Assembly (NCBI RefSeq): GCF_003033885.1
Contig: NZ_CP024081.1
Location: 80,232-144,231 of the forward strand
Length of the DNA stretch: 64,000 nt
DNA from: Pseudomonas rhizophila
GTDB lineage: Bacteria; Pseudomonadota; Gammaproteobacteria; Pseudomonadales; Pseudomonadaceae
Direction of reading: 5' to 3'
The notes under the pieces were generated by a model. The model was not told the DNA's origin, did not search any database, and saw only the letters and a list, made by a program, of their open reading frames with translations. Of the stretch, positions 38,503 to 50,093 are shown one piece after another (position 1 is the stretch's first letter; each line of letters opens with the position of its first letter). The translations under genes were made by a program, and so were the position numbers.

Positions 38503-38958
38503 ATGCGTGTATGGATCGACGCCGACGCCTGTCCCAAGGCCGCGAAGGAACTGGTGGTCAAGTTCGCCTTGAAACGCCGCTTCGAAGTGGTGCTGGTGGC
38601 CGGCCAACCGCAGATCAAGCCGGCCCTGGCCTGCGTGAAGCTGATCGTGGTGCCCAGCGGGCCTGACGCGGCGGACGATTACCTGGTGGAGCATGCCGTA
38701 CCGGGTGAGCTGGTGATCTGCAGCGACGTACCGTTGGCTGACCGGCTGGTGAAGAAGGGGGTTGCGGCACTGGATCCGCGGGGCAAGGAGTTCGATGCGC
38801 AGAACATGGGTGATCGGCTGGCGGTGCGCAACCTGTTCACCGACTTGCGTGAGCAGGGCCATATGGGCGGCGGGCCGGCAGCGTACAGCGAGCGGGACAA
38901 GCAAGGGTTCGCCAATGCGCTGGATCGGATACTGACGCGCTTGGCCCGAACTTCCTGA
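38503..38958 (+). CDS. YaiI/YqxD family (DUF188, PIN-like) protein
   Basis: The protein has 151 residues. The family N-terminus MRVWIDADACPKAAKELVVKFALKR has the acidic D-A-D-A-C-P motif near residue 7; further acidic residues lie in PDAADDYLVEHAVPGELVICSDVPLADRLV, consistent with a PIN-like nuclease fold. It ends NLRT-like GGGPAAYSERDKQGFANALDRIL. No established role. The ribosome-binding site AGAGGAAAAA precedes the start. REPINs flank both sides. Confidence 0.92.
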   Translation: MRVWIDADACPKAAKELVVKFALKRRFEVVLVAGQPQIKPALACVKLIVVPSGPDAADDYLVEHAVPGELVICSDVPLADRLVKKGVAALDPRGKEFDAQNMGDRLAVRNLFTDLREQGHMGGGPAAYSERDKQGFANALDRILTRLARTS

Positions 38959-38976
38959 GTCTTGCTCGGACCTCTT

Positions 38977-39064
38977 GTGGGAGCGAGCCTGCTCGCGATG
39001 ACGGTGTGTCAGCAAACAGATACATCAACTGAACTGACGCCATCGCGAGCAGGCTCGCTCCCAC
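38977..39064. repeat. REPIN, GTGGGAGCGAGCCTGCTCG class
   Basis: GTGGGAGCGAGCCTGCTCGC and its reverse complement bound an 88-base element between the convergent YaiI and elbB genes. Confidence 0.9.
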
Positions 39065-39078
39065 ATTGAAGGGTGGTG

Positions 39079-39747
39079 TTACTCGTCATTCTCGTGAGTC
39101 AACTCCAGCACCCGGTCCACCAGTTTATTGATCCCCGAAGCCGCTTCGCTGATGTTCTGCGCCAGCATGTAGGCCGGCGTGCTGACCAGCTTGCGCGCAG
39201 TGTCTTCGACGATATCGGTGACAGCGCAGTCTTCGTGGATGCCGCCCATTTTGGTGACGGCGGCGGCAGTGTCGGTATCTGTGCCAATGGTGCAGGTCAC
39301 CCCCGGACCATAGATTTTTGCCGCCAGGGCCGGGGAAATGCAGATCAGCCCCACCGGTTTTCCGGCCTCGGCAAAGGCTTCGGTCAGCGCCAGAACCTCC
39401 GGCTGGACGGTGCAGCCCGCGCCTTCGACGGCAAAGTTGGAGAGGTTCTTCGCCGCGCCGAAACCGCCAGGCACGATCAGCGCGTCGAAGTCCTCGACGT
39501 TGGCTTCGCGCAAATCCTTTACATTGCCCCGAGCGATCCGGGCGGACTCCACCAATACGTTGCGGCTCTCGCGCATCTGCTCGCCGGTCAGGTGATTGAT
39601 GACCTGCAACTGCGCGATGTCGGGGGCGAAACACTGCACCTGTGCGCCGCGCTGGTCGAGGCGCAGCAAGGTGATCACGCTTTCTTGGATCTCTGCACCG
39701 TCATACACGCCACAGCCGGAAAGGATCACTGCAACTTTTTTGCTCAT
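39079..39747 (-). CDS. elbB: ElbB, DJ-1/PfpI-type glyoxalase
   Basis: The protein has 222 residues. It begins MSKKVAVILSGCGVYDGAEIQESV, with the class I glutamine-amidotransferase-like fold; DALIVPGGFGAAKNLSNFA is the oxyanion turn and LICISPALAAKI carries the nucleophile cysteine. E. coli ElbB has weak glyoxalase III activity and has been linked to isoprenoid synthesis. It is monocistronic. Confidence 0.93.
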   Translation of the reverse strand: MSKKVAVILSGCGVYDGAEIQESVITLLRLDQRGAQVQCFAPDIAQLQVINHLTGEQMRESRNVLVESARIARGNVKDLREANVEDFDALIVPGGFGAAKNLSNFAVEGAGCTVQPEVLALTEAFAEAGKPVGLICISPALAAKIYGPGVTCTIGTDTDTAAAVTKMGGIHEDCAVTDIVEDTARKLVSTPAYMLAQNISEAASGINKLVDRVLELTHENDE

Positions 39748-39870
39748 GGGCTTTTCTCCAGATTCATGGCGTTAAATGTCCACTAATTTGTCACTCGTTG
39801 CCATAGGGTTATCGAGCAGCTACACCTAATCTGCCGACTATCTCCCTGCTTTGTCTGCTCGGGTTGCGTC

Positions 39871-41106
39871 ATGAATTTCATTCTGTATGCCGTGCCGTTT
39901 TTCTTTGTGCTGATTGCCGTCGAGTTGCTGGCCGACCGCTGGCGGGGTGTGAGCCATTACCGCGTGGCAGACGCCATCAACAGCCTGAGCACCGGCGTGC
40001 TCTCCACCACGACCGGTTTGCTGACCAAGGGCGTGGGGTTGGTGACCTACGCGTTTGCCTTGGAACACCTGGCCGTTATCCACTTGTCTGCCGACCAGGC
40101 CTGGGTCTGGGTATTGGCTTTCGTGTTCTACGACTTCTGTTATTACTGGCTGCACCGCATGGGCCATGAGCGCAACATCCTCTGGGCGGCCCATTCGGTC
40201 CATCATCAGAGCGAGGACTACAACCTCTCCACGGCGTTGCGCCAGACCAGCACCGGGTTTGTGTTGAGCTGGATTTTCTACCTGCCGCTGGCGGTGGCCG
40301 GCGTGCCGCTGGTGGTGTTCGTCAGCGTGGCGGCGTTGAATCTGCTGTATCAGTTCTGGGTCCACACCCAACACATCCCCAAGCTCGGCTGGCTGGAGTG
40401 GTGTTTCGTTACGCCGTCCAATCATCGCGCCCACCATGCACAGAACCCTCTTTACATGGATCGCAATTACGGCGGGGTGTTCATTATTTGGGACCGTCTG
40501 TTTCGCACCTTTCAGGAAGAAGACGCTAACGAACCGGTGATTTTTGGCGTGACCACGCCGCTGGCGAGCTGGAATCCGTTGTGGGCCAACCTGCAGTTCT
40601 ATGCGCAATTGTGGGCGGATGCGCGACGGGCAGAGCGCTGGCGAGACAAACTGCGGATCTGGTTTATGCCCACCGGTTGGCGTCCGGCGGATGTGGCGGC
40701 GCGGTACCCGCTGAACAAGCCGGACCTGAGTCAGTTCCGCAAATTCGAGGTGCCGCTGGACGGCCGCCAGCAGTGGTACGTGGCGTTGCAGTTCTGTACC
40801 TACATTGCGCTGGGCAGTTACTTGATGAACCTGGAGAACAGCCTGTCGGTTGCTGCCCTGGTGTTGGGTTGGGGCACGGTGGCGCTGGGTTTGTTTGTGT
40901 TGGGCGTGGCCCTGGAGAATCGCCCGTGGGCCCTGAGGCTGGAGCTGTTGCGGCTGGTCCTGAATTTACCACTGGTGTGGCTGGCGCCGCTGGTGGGGTT
41001 GTGGCCGGCCAGCCCCGTGGCCTGGGTTGGGTTGCTCAGCTACAGCCTGCTCAGTGGCATCGGGCTGTATTGCTGTCGCAGCCGGGTCACTCGGCTGGCG
41101 TCGTAG
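39871..41106 (+). CDS. Sterol desaturase / fatty acid hydroxylase family membrane protein
   Basis: The protein has 411 residues with several membrane helices. The di-iron histidine boxes are present: HRMGHE, HSVHHQSEDYN and NHRAHHAQN (about residues 96-195). The C-terminal third adds four more hydrophobic helices absent from minimal members. Family enzymes hydroxylate or desaturate lipids, or cleave alkyl ether bonds; the substrate here is unknown. Its last 20 bases overlap the tail of the DedA gene on the other strand. Confidence 0.9.
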   Translation: MNFILYAVPFFFVLIAVELLADRWRGVSHYRVADAINSLSTGVLSTTTGLLTKGVGLVTYAFALEHLAVIHLSADQAWVWVLAFVFYDFCYYWLHRMGHERNILWAAHSVHHQSEDYNLSTALRQTSTGFVLSWIFYLPLAVAGVPLVVFVSVAALNLLYQFWVHTQHIPKLGWLEWCFVTPSNHRAHHAQNPLYMDRNYGGVFIIWDRLFRTFQEEDANEPVIFGVTTPLASWNPLWANLQFYAQLWADARRAERWRDKLRIWFMPTGWRPADVAARYPLNKPDLSQFRKFEVPLDGRQQWYVALQFCTYIALGSYLMNLENSLSVAALVLGWGTVALGLFVLGVALENRPWALRLELLRLVLNLPLVWLAPLVGLWPASPVAWVGLLSYSLLSGIGLYCCRSRVTRLAS

Positions 41107-41710
41107 GCTCGTGGGTCCTGGCTTGCTCCAGCCGTTCGGCTTCGAGGACTTTCCTGGCCAGCCGTGCATTCTTGATACGTCGACGCAGCCACAGGCACAA
41201 CCCCAGCACCAGCAGGGCACCGAGTACCCACAATTCATATTTCTTGATGCTGCCCAGCATGCCTTCGAGCACCGCGCCGAAGTGGTACGCGGCGGCGGCC
41301 AGGGCAGTGGCCCAGATCGCCGCGCCGATACCGTTGAGCAACAGATAGCGGCCCGGCGGATAGCCCGACAGCCCGATGGCCACCGGCATGACTGTGCGCA
41401 AGCCGTAGACGAAGCGAAAACTCAGGACCCAGATGTCCGGATGCCGGCGAATGTGCTCCAGCGCCCGATCGCCCATCAACTGCCAGCGAGGTTTTCGCGC
41501 CAGTAGCCTGCGGCCGTGCTTGCGCCCCATGAAGTACCACAACTGATCGCCCGCGTAGCTGCCGCAGAACGCCACCACCACCACCAGATTGATGTCCATG
41601 TAGCCACGGAACGCCAGGAAGCCTGCGAGCACGAGGATGGTTTCGCCTTCGAAGAACGTGCCGATAAACAAGGCCAGGTAGCCGAAGTCATGGAGAAATT
41701 GCTGGAGCAT
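41087..41710 (-). CDS. DedA family membrane protein
   Basis: The protein has 207 residues. The family core has FIGTFFEGETILVLAGFLAFRGYMDINLVVVVAFCGSYAGDQLWYFMGRKHGRRLL, a re-entrant loop with acidic E and D residues, and FRFVYGLRTVMPVAIGLSGY with conserved arginines, then two C-terminal helices. DedA proteins support membrane homeostasis; some flip undecaprenyl phosphate or polyprenyl lipids. It overlaps the sterol desaturase tail by 20 bases. Confidence 0.92.
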   Translation of the reverse strand: MLQQFLHDFGYLALFIGTFFEGETILVLAGFLAFRGYMDINLVVVVAFCGSYAGDQLWYFMGRKHGRRLLARKPRWQLMGDRALEHIRRHPDIWVLSFRFVYGLRTVMPVAIGLSGYPPGRYLLLNGIGAAIWATALAAAAYHFGAVLEGMLGSIKKYELWVLGALLVLGLCLWLRRRIKNARLARKVLEAERLEQARTHEPTTPAE

Positions 41711-41813
41711 TGTCTGGGTGCTGGCGAAATGAACGCGCAGCCTAACCCTTCGGACACATTCAGGAAAGTATCGAGATGTGTCTCGACGTGAACATTTCCT
41801 GCAACGACAATGA

Positions 41814-42929
<1,116 letters not shown>

Positions 42930-42943
42930 CCTCCCAGGAACTT

Positions 42944-45169
42944 GTGATGAATACCGAAGGACTCTCTGAAGTTGCCGTAAAAGACGCTCAGCCCGTGGTC
43001 GAGCAGGTCGCCGAAACACCGCCGGAGCATGAGGCCGTGCCTACGCCGCCGGTGGTACCCGAGGCCCCCGTGGCCCCTGCGATTGTCATTCCCAACCTGG
43101 ATGACAGCAGCCTGTACATCCATCGCGAGCTGTCGCAACTGCAGTTCAACATCCGCGTGCTGGAGCAGGCGCTGGACGAGTCCTACCCGCTGCTGGAGCG
43201 GCTCAAGTTCCTGCTGATCTTTTCCAGCAACCTGGACGAGTTCTTCGAGATTCGCGTCGCCGGCCTGAAAAAGCAGATCACCTTCGCCCGTGAACAGGCC
43301 GGTGCCGACGGCCTGCAGCCGCACCAGGCTCTGGCCCGCATCAGCGAGCTGGTCCACGGCCACGTTGACCGCCAGTACGCGATTCTCAATGACATTCTGT
43401 TGCCCGAACTGGAAAAGCATCAGGTTCGCTTCATTCGTCGGCGCAACTGGAACACCAAGCTCAAGACTTGGGTGCGCCGCTATTTCCGCGACGAGATCGC
43501 CCCGATTATCACCCCGATCGGCCTCGACCCGACGCACCCGTTCCCGCTGCTGGTCAACAAGAGCCTGAACTTCATCGTCGAGCTCGAAGGCATCGACGCC
43601 TTCGGTCGCGATTCCGGCCTGGCGATCATCCCCGCGCCACGCTTGTTGCCGCGCATCATCCGCGTGCCTGAAGACGTTGGCGGGCCCGGTGACAATTATG
43701 TGTTCCTGTCGTCGATGATCCACGCTCACGCCGATGACCTGTTCCAGGGCATGAAGGTGAAGGGTTGCTACCAGTTCCGCCTGACCCGTAACGCCGACCT
43801 GTCGGTAGACACCGAAGACGTCGAAGACCTGGCCCGCGCCCTGCGCGGCGAGCTGTTCTCGCGCCGCTACGGTGATGCGGTGCGCCTGGAAGTGGCCGAC
43901 ACTTGCCCCAAACACCTGTCCGACTACCTGCTCAAGCAGTTCAACCTGCATGAGACCGAGCTGTATCAGGTCAACGGTCCGGTCAACCTGACCCGACTGT
44001 TCAGCATCACCGGTCTGGACAGCCATCCGGAACTGCAATATTTGCCGTTCACGCCACAGATCCCGAAGTTGCTGCAAAACAGCGAGAACATCTTCAGCGT
44101 GATCAGCAAGCAGGACATCCTGCTGCTGCACCCGTTCGAGTCGTTTACGCCCGTGGTCGACCTGCTGCGCCAGGCGGCCAAGGATCCCCACGTATTGGCG
44201 GTGCGCCAGACCCTGTATCGCAGCGGCGCCAACTCGGAAATCGTCGACGCCCTAGTGGACGCGGCGCGTAACGGCAAAGAGGTCACGGCGGTGATCGAGT
44301 TGCGGGCGCGCTTCGATGAAGAGTCCAACCTGCAACTGGCCAGTCGTCTGCAAGCGGCCGGTGCGGTGGTGATTTATGGTGTGGTCGGCTTCAAGACCCA
44401 CGCCAAGATGATGCTGATCCTGCGGCGCGAGGCCGGCGAGATCGTGCGTTACGCCCACCTGGGCACCGGCAACTATCACGCCGCCAACGCCCGTCTGTAC
44501 ACTGACTACAGTCTGCTGACCTCCGACGATGCCTTGTGCGAAGACGTCGGCAAGCTGTTCAGTCAGTTGATCGGCATGGGCAAGACCCTGCGCATGAAAA
44601 AACTGCTGCACGCGCCGTTCACCTTGAAAAAGGGCATGCTCGACATGATTGCCCGGGAGACGCAGTTCGCCCTGGACGGCAAGCCGGCGCACATCATCGC
44701 CAAATTCAACTCGCTGACCGATCCGAAGATCATCCGCGCGTTGTACAAGGCCAGCCAGTCGGGCGTGCGCATCGACCTGGTGGTGCGCGGCATGTGCTGC
44801 CTGCGGCCGGGTATCCCGGGGGTTTCCCACAACATCCATGTACGCTCGATCATCGGCCGCTTCCTGGAACATACCCGGGTGTTCTACTTCCTCAACGGTG
44901 GGGAGGAGCAGATGTTCCTGTCCAGCGCCGACTGGATGGAGCGCAACCTCGACAAGCGCGTCGAGACCTGCTTCCCGGTGGAAGGCAAGAAGCTGATCCT
45001 GCGGGTCAAGAAGGAGCTGGAAAGCTACCTCACCGACAACACCCACAGCTGGAGCCTGCAATCGGACGGTCGCTATATCCGCAACACGCCGACCGGCAAC
45101 CAGAATGCCCGCAGCGCCCAGGCGACATTGCTGGAGCGCTTGGGCAGCCCGTTGCTGACGGTTCGTTAA
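42944..45169 (+). CDS. ppk1: Polyphosphate kinase 1
   Basis: The protein has 741 residues. A Pro/Ala-rich N-terminal extension (residues 1-45) precedes the helical N domain ([41 protein letters not shown]), head domain and two phospholipase D-like C domains. The autophosphorylated histidine is in [15 protein letters not shown] near residue 486, with [22 protein letters not shown] downstream. It makes polyphosphate from ATP at the inner membrane. It is convergent with ppx, with a REPIN between. Confidence 0.97.
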   Translation: MMNTEGLSEVAVKDAQPVVEQVAETPPEHEAVPTPPVVPEAPVAPAIVIPNLDDSSLYIHRELSQLQFNIRVLEQALDESYPLLERLKFLLIFSSNLDEFFEIRVAGLKKQITFAREQAGADGLQPHQALARISELVHGHVDRQYAILNDILLPELEKHQVRFIRRRNWNTKLKTWVRRYFRDEIAPIITPIGLDPTHPFPLLVNKSLNFIVELEGIDAFGRDSGLAIIPAPRLLPRIIRVPEDVGGPGDNYVFLSSMIHAHADDLFQGMKVKGCYQFRLTRNADLSVDTEDVEDLARALRGELFSRRYGDAVRLEVADTCPKHLSDYLLKQFNLHETELYQVNGPVNLTRLFSITGLDSHPELQYLPFTPQIPKLLQNSENIFSVISKQDILLLHPFESFTPVVDLLRQAAKDPHVLAVRQTLYRSGANSEIVDALVDAARNGKEVTAVIELRARFDEESNLQLASRLQAAGAVVIYGVVGFKTHAKMMLILRREAGEIVRYAHLGTGNYHAANARLYTDYSLLTSDDALCEDVGKLFSQLIGMGKTLRMKKLLHAPFTLKKGMLDMIARETQFALDGKPAHIIAKFNSLTDPKIIRALYKASQSGVRIDLVVRGMCCLRPGIPGVSHNIHVRSIIGRFLEHTRVFYFLNGGEEQMFLSSADWMERNLDKRVETCFPVEGKKLILRVKKELESYLTDNTHSWSLQSDGRYIRNTPTGNQNARSAQATLLERLGSPLLTVR

Positions 45170-45193
45170 GAGGTAGAGGCAGGCTTAGCTTTT

Positions 45194-45287
45194 GTGGCGA
45201 GGGAGCTTGCTCCCGCTGGGCTGCAAAGCGGCCCTGAATTCTTGGGAGGGCTTCGCCCTCCAGCGGGAGCAAGCTCCCTCGCCACAG
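45194..45287. repeat. REPIN between ppk1 and ppx
   Basis: GTGGCGAGGGAGCTTGCTCC faces GGAGCAAGCTCCCTCGCCAC. The centre also contains a GGAGGGCTTCGCCCTCC hairpin (45244-45260). Confidence 0.9.
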
Positions 45288-45313
45288 GGATTGCAGCTCA
45301 CTCCAGTGAGCAA

Positions 45314-46822
45314 TCAGTGGATGTTCAGCACAATCCCGACTCGGGTAAGCCATTCGGCTTCCTGGGCGAAGTCAGCCTGGGTCAGTTGGTTCTCTTCCAG
45401 CCAGCCTTCGGGAAACAGCACATCCAGTTGAGCTCCGTCGGCGCGCAGGATCACCTGGGGCATTTCCTGGGTACCGCGGATGTGGTGGAACAGGATCGCA
45501 AAGCGCAGCAGCACGCACAGACGAATCAGTTTGATGCCGTCATTGCCGAACTCGGCGAATTTATCCCTGGGAATATTGCGCCGGTGGCCACGTACCAATA
45601 GCGCGAGCATCTGCTGGTCTTCGCGGGAGAAGCCAGCCAGGTCCGAATGCTCGATCAGGTAGGCGCCGTGTTTGTGGTAGTGATAGTGGGCGATGTCCAG
45701 GCCCACCTCATGCACCTTGGCGGCCCAGCCCAGCAATTCGCGCCAGACCCCGTCGTTCAGATCCCAGTCGTCGGCCACCTGGTCGAAGGCGTGCAGCGCT
45801 TTGCGTTCGACCCGTGCGGCCTGTTCCTGATCGACGTGGTAACGCTCCATGAGCGAGCCCAGGGTGCGCTCACGGACGTCTTCATGGTGATGGCGCCCGA
45901 GTAGGTCATAGAGCACGCCTTCGCGCAGGGCACCCTCGCAGTGGTCCATGCGTTGCAGTTCGAGGGCGTCGAAAATCGCTTCGAGGATCGCCAGGCCCGC
46001 CGGGAAAATCGCCCGGCGGTCAGGCTTGATGCCTTCGAAATCGATTTTGTCCGAGTCGCCGAGCTTGAACAGCCTGCGCTTGAGCCAGGCCAGGCCTTCG
46101 GCGTTGACCTCGCCAGTGCCATGGCCGCCGGCCTTGAGGGCCAGGCCAATGGCGCGAATGGTGCCCGAGGAGCCAATGGCTTCATCCCAGGTCAGGCGGT
46201 GCAGGGCATGTTCGATGCTCATGATTTCCAGGCGAGCCGCCGTATAGGCCTGGGCGTAGCGCGCCGGGGTGATCTTGCCGTCGCGGAAATAACGCTGGGT
46301 GTAGCTGACGCAACCCATTTGCAGGCTTTCGCGCAGCAGCGGCTCGAAGCGCTGGCCAATGATGAATTCGGTACTGCCGCCACCGATGTCCGCCACTAGG
46401 CGTTTGCCCGGTGTGTCTGCCAGCGTATGGGAGACACCGAGGTAAATCAGACGGGCTTCTTCACGCCCGGAAATGACTTCCACCGGATGGCCGAGGATCT
46501 CTTCGGCGCGGTGGATGAATTCGCCGCGGTTGCGCGCCTCGCGCAATGCGTTGGTGCCCACGATCCGTACCGCGCCCAGGGGCATGCCGTTGATCAGTTG
46601 GGCGAACCGCTTGAGGCAATCGAGCCCGCGCTGGATGGATTCCTCGCTCAGCTGGCGCTCTTCGTCGATGCCGGCGGCCAGTTGGACCTTCTCGCCGAGC
46701 CGCTCAAGAATTCGGATTTCCCCGTTCTGGGCCTTGGCGACGACCATGTGGAAGCTGTTGGAGCCCAGGTCTATGGCTGCGATCAGGGACAGATTCTTGG
46801 CTTGGGATGGCGGCATGGTCAA
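45314..46822 (-). CDS. ppx: Exopolyphosphatase
   Basis: The protein has 502 residues (500 if the second Met is used). Phosphate-binding loops of the actin-like fold are visible: [32 protein letters not shown], and [18 protein letters not shown] with catalytic glutamate in [13 protein letters not shown]. The C-terminal HD-like region includes [51 protein letters not shown]. It releases phosphate from polyphosphate chain ends, opposing Ppk1. Confidence 0.96.
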   Translation of the reverse strand: MTMPPSQAKNLSLIAAIDLGSNSFHMVVAKAQNGEIRILERLGEKVQLAAGIDEERQLSEESIQRGLDCLKRFAQLINGMPLGAVRIVGTNALREARNRGEFIHRAEEILGHPVEVISGREEARLIYLGVSHTLADTPGKRLVADIGGGSTEFIIGQRFEPLLRESLQMGCVSYTQRYFRDGKITPARYAQAYTAARLEIMSIEHALHRLTWDEAIGSSGTIRAIGLALKAGGHGTGEVNAEGLAWLKRRLFKLGDSDKIDFEGIKPDRRAIFPAGLAILEAIFDALELQRMDHCEGALREGVLYDLLGRHHHEDVRERTLGSLMERYHVDQEQAARVERKALHAFDQVADDWDLNDGVWRELLGWAAKVHEVGLDIAHYHYHKHGAYLIEHSDLAGFSREDQQMLALLVRGHRRNIPRDKFAEFGNDGIKLIRLCVLLRFAILFHHIRGTQEMPQVILRADGAQLDVLFPEGWLEENQLTQADFAQEAEWLTRVGIVLNIH

Positions 46823-46899
46823 AAAGTCTCGGTCGATAACCTTGCCATCCTGCCACGATCAACCGCTTACGCCAACGCAAAGGCGACCGCTTCGCGTCA

Positions 46900-46968
46900 A
46901 TCGCGAGCAGGCTCGCTCCCACAAGTGACCGAGTCGCGATCGAACTGGGAGCGAGCCTGCTCGCGATG
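46900..46968. repeat. REPIN, short-centre
   Basis: TCGCGAGCAGGCTCGCTCCC faces GGGAGCGAGCCTGCTCGCGA with about 29 bases between. It lies upstream of ppx and downstream of the ABC operon. Confidence 0.88.
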
Positions 46969-46993
46969 AGGTCAGAAACGGCGCAGCAGAACC

Positions 46994-47731
46994 TCAGGTC
47001 GCCGACTCGACCGTCCCGATAAAATTCGCCAGTTCCACCGTCTGCGGATCGGCGAACAGCACCTTGGGGTCCCCCGTCTCATGCACCTTGCCCTGGTGCA
47101 TGAACACCAGCTTGTCCCCTACTTCACGGGCGAAGCGCATCTCGTGGGTGACCATGATCAGGGTCATGCCGTCCTTGGCCAGCTGTCGCACCACGCCGAG
47201 CACTTCATTGACCAGTTCCGGGTCCAGGGCGGAGGTGATTTCGTCGCACAGCAGTACTTTTGGCGACATCGCCAGGGCGCGGGCGATGGCGACCCTCTGT
47301 TGCTGGCCGCCGGACAGGCGGTCCGGAAAGGCGTCGAATTTCTCCCCGAGTCCGACTCGCTCCAGCATCTGGCGTGCCAATTCAGCCGCTTTGGCCTTGG
47401 ATACTTTTTGAACAACCTGCGGCGCGAGCATCACGTTCTCACCGACGGTCAGGTGCGGGAACAGGTTGAATTGCTGGAACACCATCCCGACTTTCTGCCG
47501 CAGGCTGCGCAGATCGGCGCGGCCGGCGTCGAGGTATTCGCCGTCGACTTCAATCACGCCGTCGTTGATCGACTCCAAACCATTGAGGGTGCGCAAGAGG
47601 GTGGATTTGCCCGAACCGCTGCGACCGATGATCGCCACGACCTGGCCTTCCTCGACGCTCAGGTCGATGCCTTTAAGCACGTGGTGATCGCCGTAGTATT
47701 TATGCAGGGCGGAAATTCTAAGCAGAGGCAT
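46994..47731 (-). CDS. Polar amino acid ABC transporter, ATP-binding protein
   Basis: The protein has 245 residues, starting MPLLRISALHKYYGDHHVLKGIDLSV; nine upstream codons are rejected. Walker A GRSGSGKST, signature LSGGQQQRVAIARAL, Walker B VLLCDEITSALDPE and the H-loop VTHEMRFAREV are intact, as in GlnQ/HisP. It energises import of a polar amino acid. It overlaps the preceding permease gene by 14 bases. Confidence 0.93.
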   Translation of the reverse strand: MPLLRISALHKYYGDHHVLKGIDLSVEEGQVVAIIGRSGSGKSTLLRTLNGLESINDGVIEVDGEYLDAGRADLRSLRQKVGMVFQQFNLFPHLTVGENVMLAPQVVQKVSKAKAAELARQMLERVGLGEKFDAFPDRLSGGQQQRVAIARALAMSPKVLLCDEITSALDPELVNEVLGVVRQLAKDGMTLIMVTHEMRFAREVGDKLVFMHQGKVHETGDPKVLFADPQTVELANFIGTVESAT

Positions 47732-48368
47732 GCAGTCTCCTTTCCAGGTAGCGCGCACTGAGGGACAAGGGGTAGCAAAGCAGGAAGTAACCGAGGGCCA
47801 CCAGGCCGTACACCATGAACGGCTCGAACGTGGCGTTGGCGAGCATGCCGCCGGTCTTGGTCAGTTCGGTAAAGCCAATGATCGAGGTCACTGCCGTGCC
47901 CTTGACCACTTGCACCGAAAACCCCACGGTCGGCGCCACGGCGATGCGCAAGGCCTGGGGCAGGATCACGTAGCGCAACTGCTCCAGCGGGTTGAGGGCC
48001 AGGCTCGCCGAGGCTTCCCACTGGCCGTTGGATATCGCGTCGACGCAGCCACGCCAGATCTCCGCCAGATAGGCACTGGTAAACAGCGTCAAGGCAATCG
48101 CCGCTGCCATCCACGGCGAGATTTCCACCCCGGCCAGGGCGATGCCGAAGAACACCAGGAACAGCTGCATCAACAGCGGTGTGCCCTGGAACAGCTCGAT
48201 GTAGGTGCGAGCAATATTGCGGGGCAGGGCGCTTTTGGAAATGCGCAGCACCATCACCAGCAAGCCGATCACGCCGCCCCCGATAAACGCCACCAGCGAC
48301 AATGCCAGGGTCCATTGCAGGCCCGTGAGCAGGTTGCGCACCACGTCCCAGAAAGTGAAATCGCTCAT
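47718..48368 (-). CDS. Polar amino acid ABC transporter permease (second)
   Basis: The protein has 216 residues, starting MSDFTFWDVVRNLLTGLQWTLALSLVAFIGGG. Five membrane helices and the HisMQ-type cytoplasmic coupling motif (YLAEIWRGCVDAISNGQWEASASLALNPLEQLRYVILPQALRIAVAP) are present. It pairs with the 222-residue permease; their genes overlap by 4 bases. Confidence 0.92.
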   Translation of the reverse strand: MSDFTFWDVVRNLLTGLQWTLALSLVAFIGGGVIGLLVMVLRISKSALPRNIARTYIELFQGTPLLMQLFLVFFGIALAGVEISPWMAAAIALTLFTSAYLAEIWRGCVDAISNGQWEASASLALNPLEQLRYVILPQALRIAVAPTVGFSVQVVKGTAVTSIIGFTELTKTGGMLANATFEPFMVYGLVALGYFLLCYPLSLSARYLERRLHASA

Positions 48369-49033
48369 TGGCTGCTCCTGGCAATGTAGCGGCGCCCCAC
48401 CCAGTTCAGGAACTGGCGGATCAACAGCGCCATGCACAAGTAGATCAGCGTGGTCAGTGCATAGGTTTCGAACGCGCGGAAATTACGGGACTGAATGAAG
48501 TTGGCGGCAAAGCTCAGCTCTTCAGTGGCGATCTGCGAGCAGACCGCCGAGCCGAGCATCACGATGATGATCTGGCTGCTCAGGGCCGGCCAGACCTTGC
48601 CCAGCGCCGGCAGCAGCACCACATGACGAAAGGCTTCGAAACGGCTCATCGCCAGGGCCGCGGCGGCTTCCAGCTGCCCACGCGGAATGGCCTGGATGCC
48701 GGCGCGGATGATCTCGGTGGAGTAGGCGCCGAGGTTGATCACCATTGCCAGTACCGCTGCCTGCCATTCGGATATCTGCAAGCCCAGGGACGGCAGGCCG
48801 AAGAAAATGAAAAACAGCTGCACCAGGAATGGCGTGTTGCGGATCAGCTCCACGTACACGCCGAAGATCGCCGAGAACGGACGAATATGCCACGCCCGCA
48901 CCACGGCACCGACGATGCCCAGGCCAACCCCGAGCAGCGCGCCGATGGCCGTCAACTCCAAGGTGAACAAGGCACCGCGCAACAGCAGCTCGGTGTTCTG
49001 CACCACCGGCATAAAATCGAACTGATAAGCCAT
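48365..49033 (-). CDS. Polar amino acid ABC transporter permease (first)
   Basis: The protein has 222 residues. ATG at 49033 (MAYQFDFMPVVQNTELLLRGALFTLELTAIG) is chosen over a TTG two codons earlier. The coupling motif is YSTEIIRAGIQAIPRGQLEAAAALAMSRFEAFRHVVLLPALGKVWPAL. With the second permease it forms the heteromeric channel. The gene overlaps the next permease by 4 bases. Confidence 0.92.
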   Translation of the reverse strand: MAYQFDFMPVVQNTELLLRGALFTLELTAIGALLGVGLGIVGAVVRAWHIRPFSAIFGVYVELIRNTPFLVQLFFIFFGLPSLGLQISEWQAAVLAMVINLGAYSTEIIRAGIQAIPRGQLEAAAALAMSRFEAFRHVVLLPALGKVWPALSSQIIIVMLGSAVCSQIATEELSFAANFIQSRNFRAFETYALTTLIYLCMALLIRQFLNWVGRRYIARSSQ

Positions 49034-49054
49034 GCTCAACCTCTCAGGCGACGG

Positions 49055-49840
49055 TCAGAGATCGGCCGGCAGCGGCTGCTTGAGCCAGGTCTGGGAGTTT
49101 TTCTCCAGGCTGCCATCGGTCTTGGCAGTGGCCAGGATCTGGTTGACCTTGTCCAGCAGCGCCGGCTCGTTCTTGTTCACGCCCACATACACTGGCGAAT
49201 CCTTGAGTTTTACTTTCAGCGCCGGGACGCGCTTGGGGTTGCGTTCGCTGATCGCGACCATCACCACGTTGCCGCTGGCGATCAGGTCCACCTGACCGGC
49301 CAGGTAGGCGGCGATGGTCGAGTTGTTGTCTTCAAAGCGTTTGATCGTGGCGCCTTGGGGAGCGACCTTGGTCAGCTCGATGTCTTCGATGGCGCCGCGG
49401 GTGACGCTGATGGTCTTGCCCTTGAGGTCGTCCAGGCCACTGATGGCGGCGTCGGGCGGGCCGAATACCGCGAGGTAGAACGGCGCGTAGGCGCTGGAGA
49501 AGTCGATGACTTTTTCACGCTCGGGGTTCTTGCCCAGGCTGGAGATCACCAGGTCAACCTTGCCGGTGGTCAGGAACGGAATGCGGTTGGTGCTGTTGAC
49601 GGGGGTCAGTTCAAGCTTGACCTTGAGCTGATCGGCCAGCAGTTTCGCGGTGTCGATGTCCAGGCCGCGCGGCTTCATGTCCGGGCCAACCGAGCCGAAC
49701 GGCGGGAAGTCCTGGGGGACTGCGACTTTGAGGGTGCCACGCTTGACCACGTCTTCCAGGCCGTCCGCTTGAGCGGGCAGATGAGTGAGCATCAGGCTGG
49801 CGAACAGGGCGGTAAGCAGGGCGCTGTAACGCTTGATCAT
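49055..49840 (-). CDS. Amino acid ABC transporter, periplasmic binding protein
   Basis: The protein has 261 residues. The start MIKRYSALLTALFASLMLTHLPAQA is a signal peptide cleaved before DGLEDV; 20 upstream codons are excluded. The SBP_bac_3 fold is clear (GTLKVAVPQDFPPFGSVGPDMKPRGLDIDTAKLLADQL, FLTTGKVDLVISSLGKNPEREKVIDFSSAYAPFYLAVFG). The ligand is probably a polar or acidic amino acid. It is first in its operon and divergent from an FCD regulator (253-base shared control region). Confidence 0.92.
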   Translation of the reverse strand: MIKRYSALLTALFASLMLTHLPAQADGLEDVVKRGTLKVAVPQDFPPFGSVGPDMKPRGLDIDTAKLLADQLKVKLELTPVNSTNRIPFLTTGKVDLVISSLGKNPEREKVIDFSSAYAPFYLAVFGPPDAAISGLDDLKGKTISVTRGAIEDIELTKVAPQGATIKRFEDNNSTIAAYLAGQVDLIASGNVVMVAISERNPKRVPALKVKLKDSPVYVGVNKNEPALLDKVNQILATAKTDGSLEKNSQTWLKQPLPADL

Positions 49841-50093
49841 GGCGAATCTCCGCATCGGTGATGTGATTTCTGCGTTCGGACAGAGCACAGGCCATGCCAA
49901 GCTGGTTTTTAATCTGCCAAAGCCACGGTTTTACTGGCGGGATGAGGTCTTACTGGTCTGAACAGTTGCGCCGCGTTTCGCACCGTTATCGAGCGTTGGT
50001 ATTTGCCGCCGAACCCAAGTGGAGCACGACTTGCCGGGCGCGGCGTTTAGCTTTACAACTGGTCGCTCACTGGCCCGGTTCGTCTGAAAAACC

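Noticed and set aside
48368-49861. 497-codon frame opposite the ABC transporter genes
   Set aside because: It covers three coherent coupled genes; no recognisable protein features.
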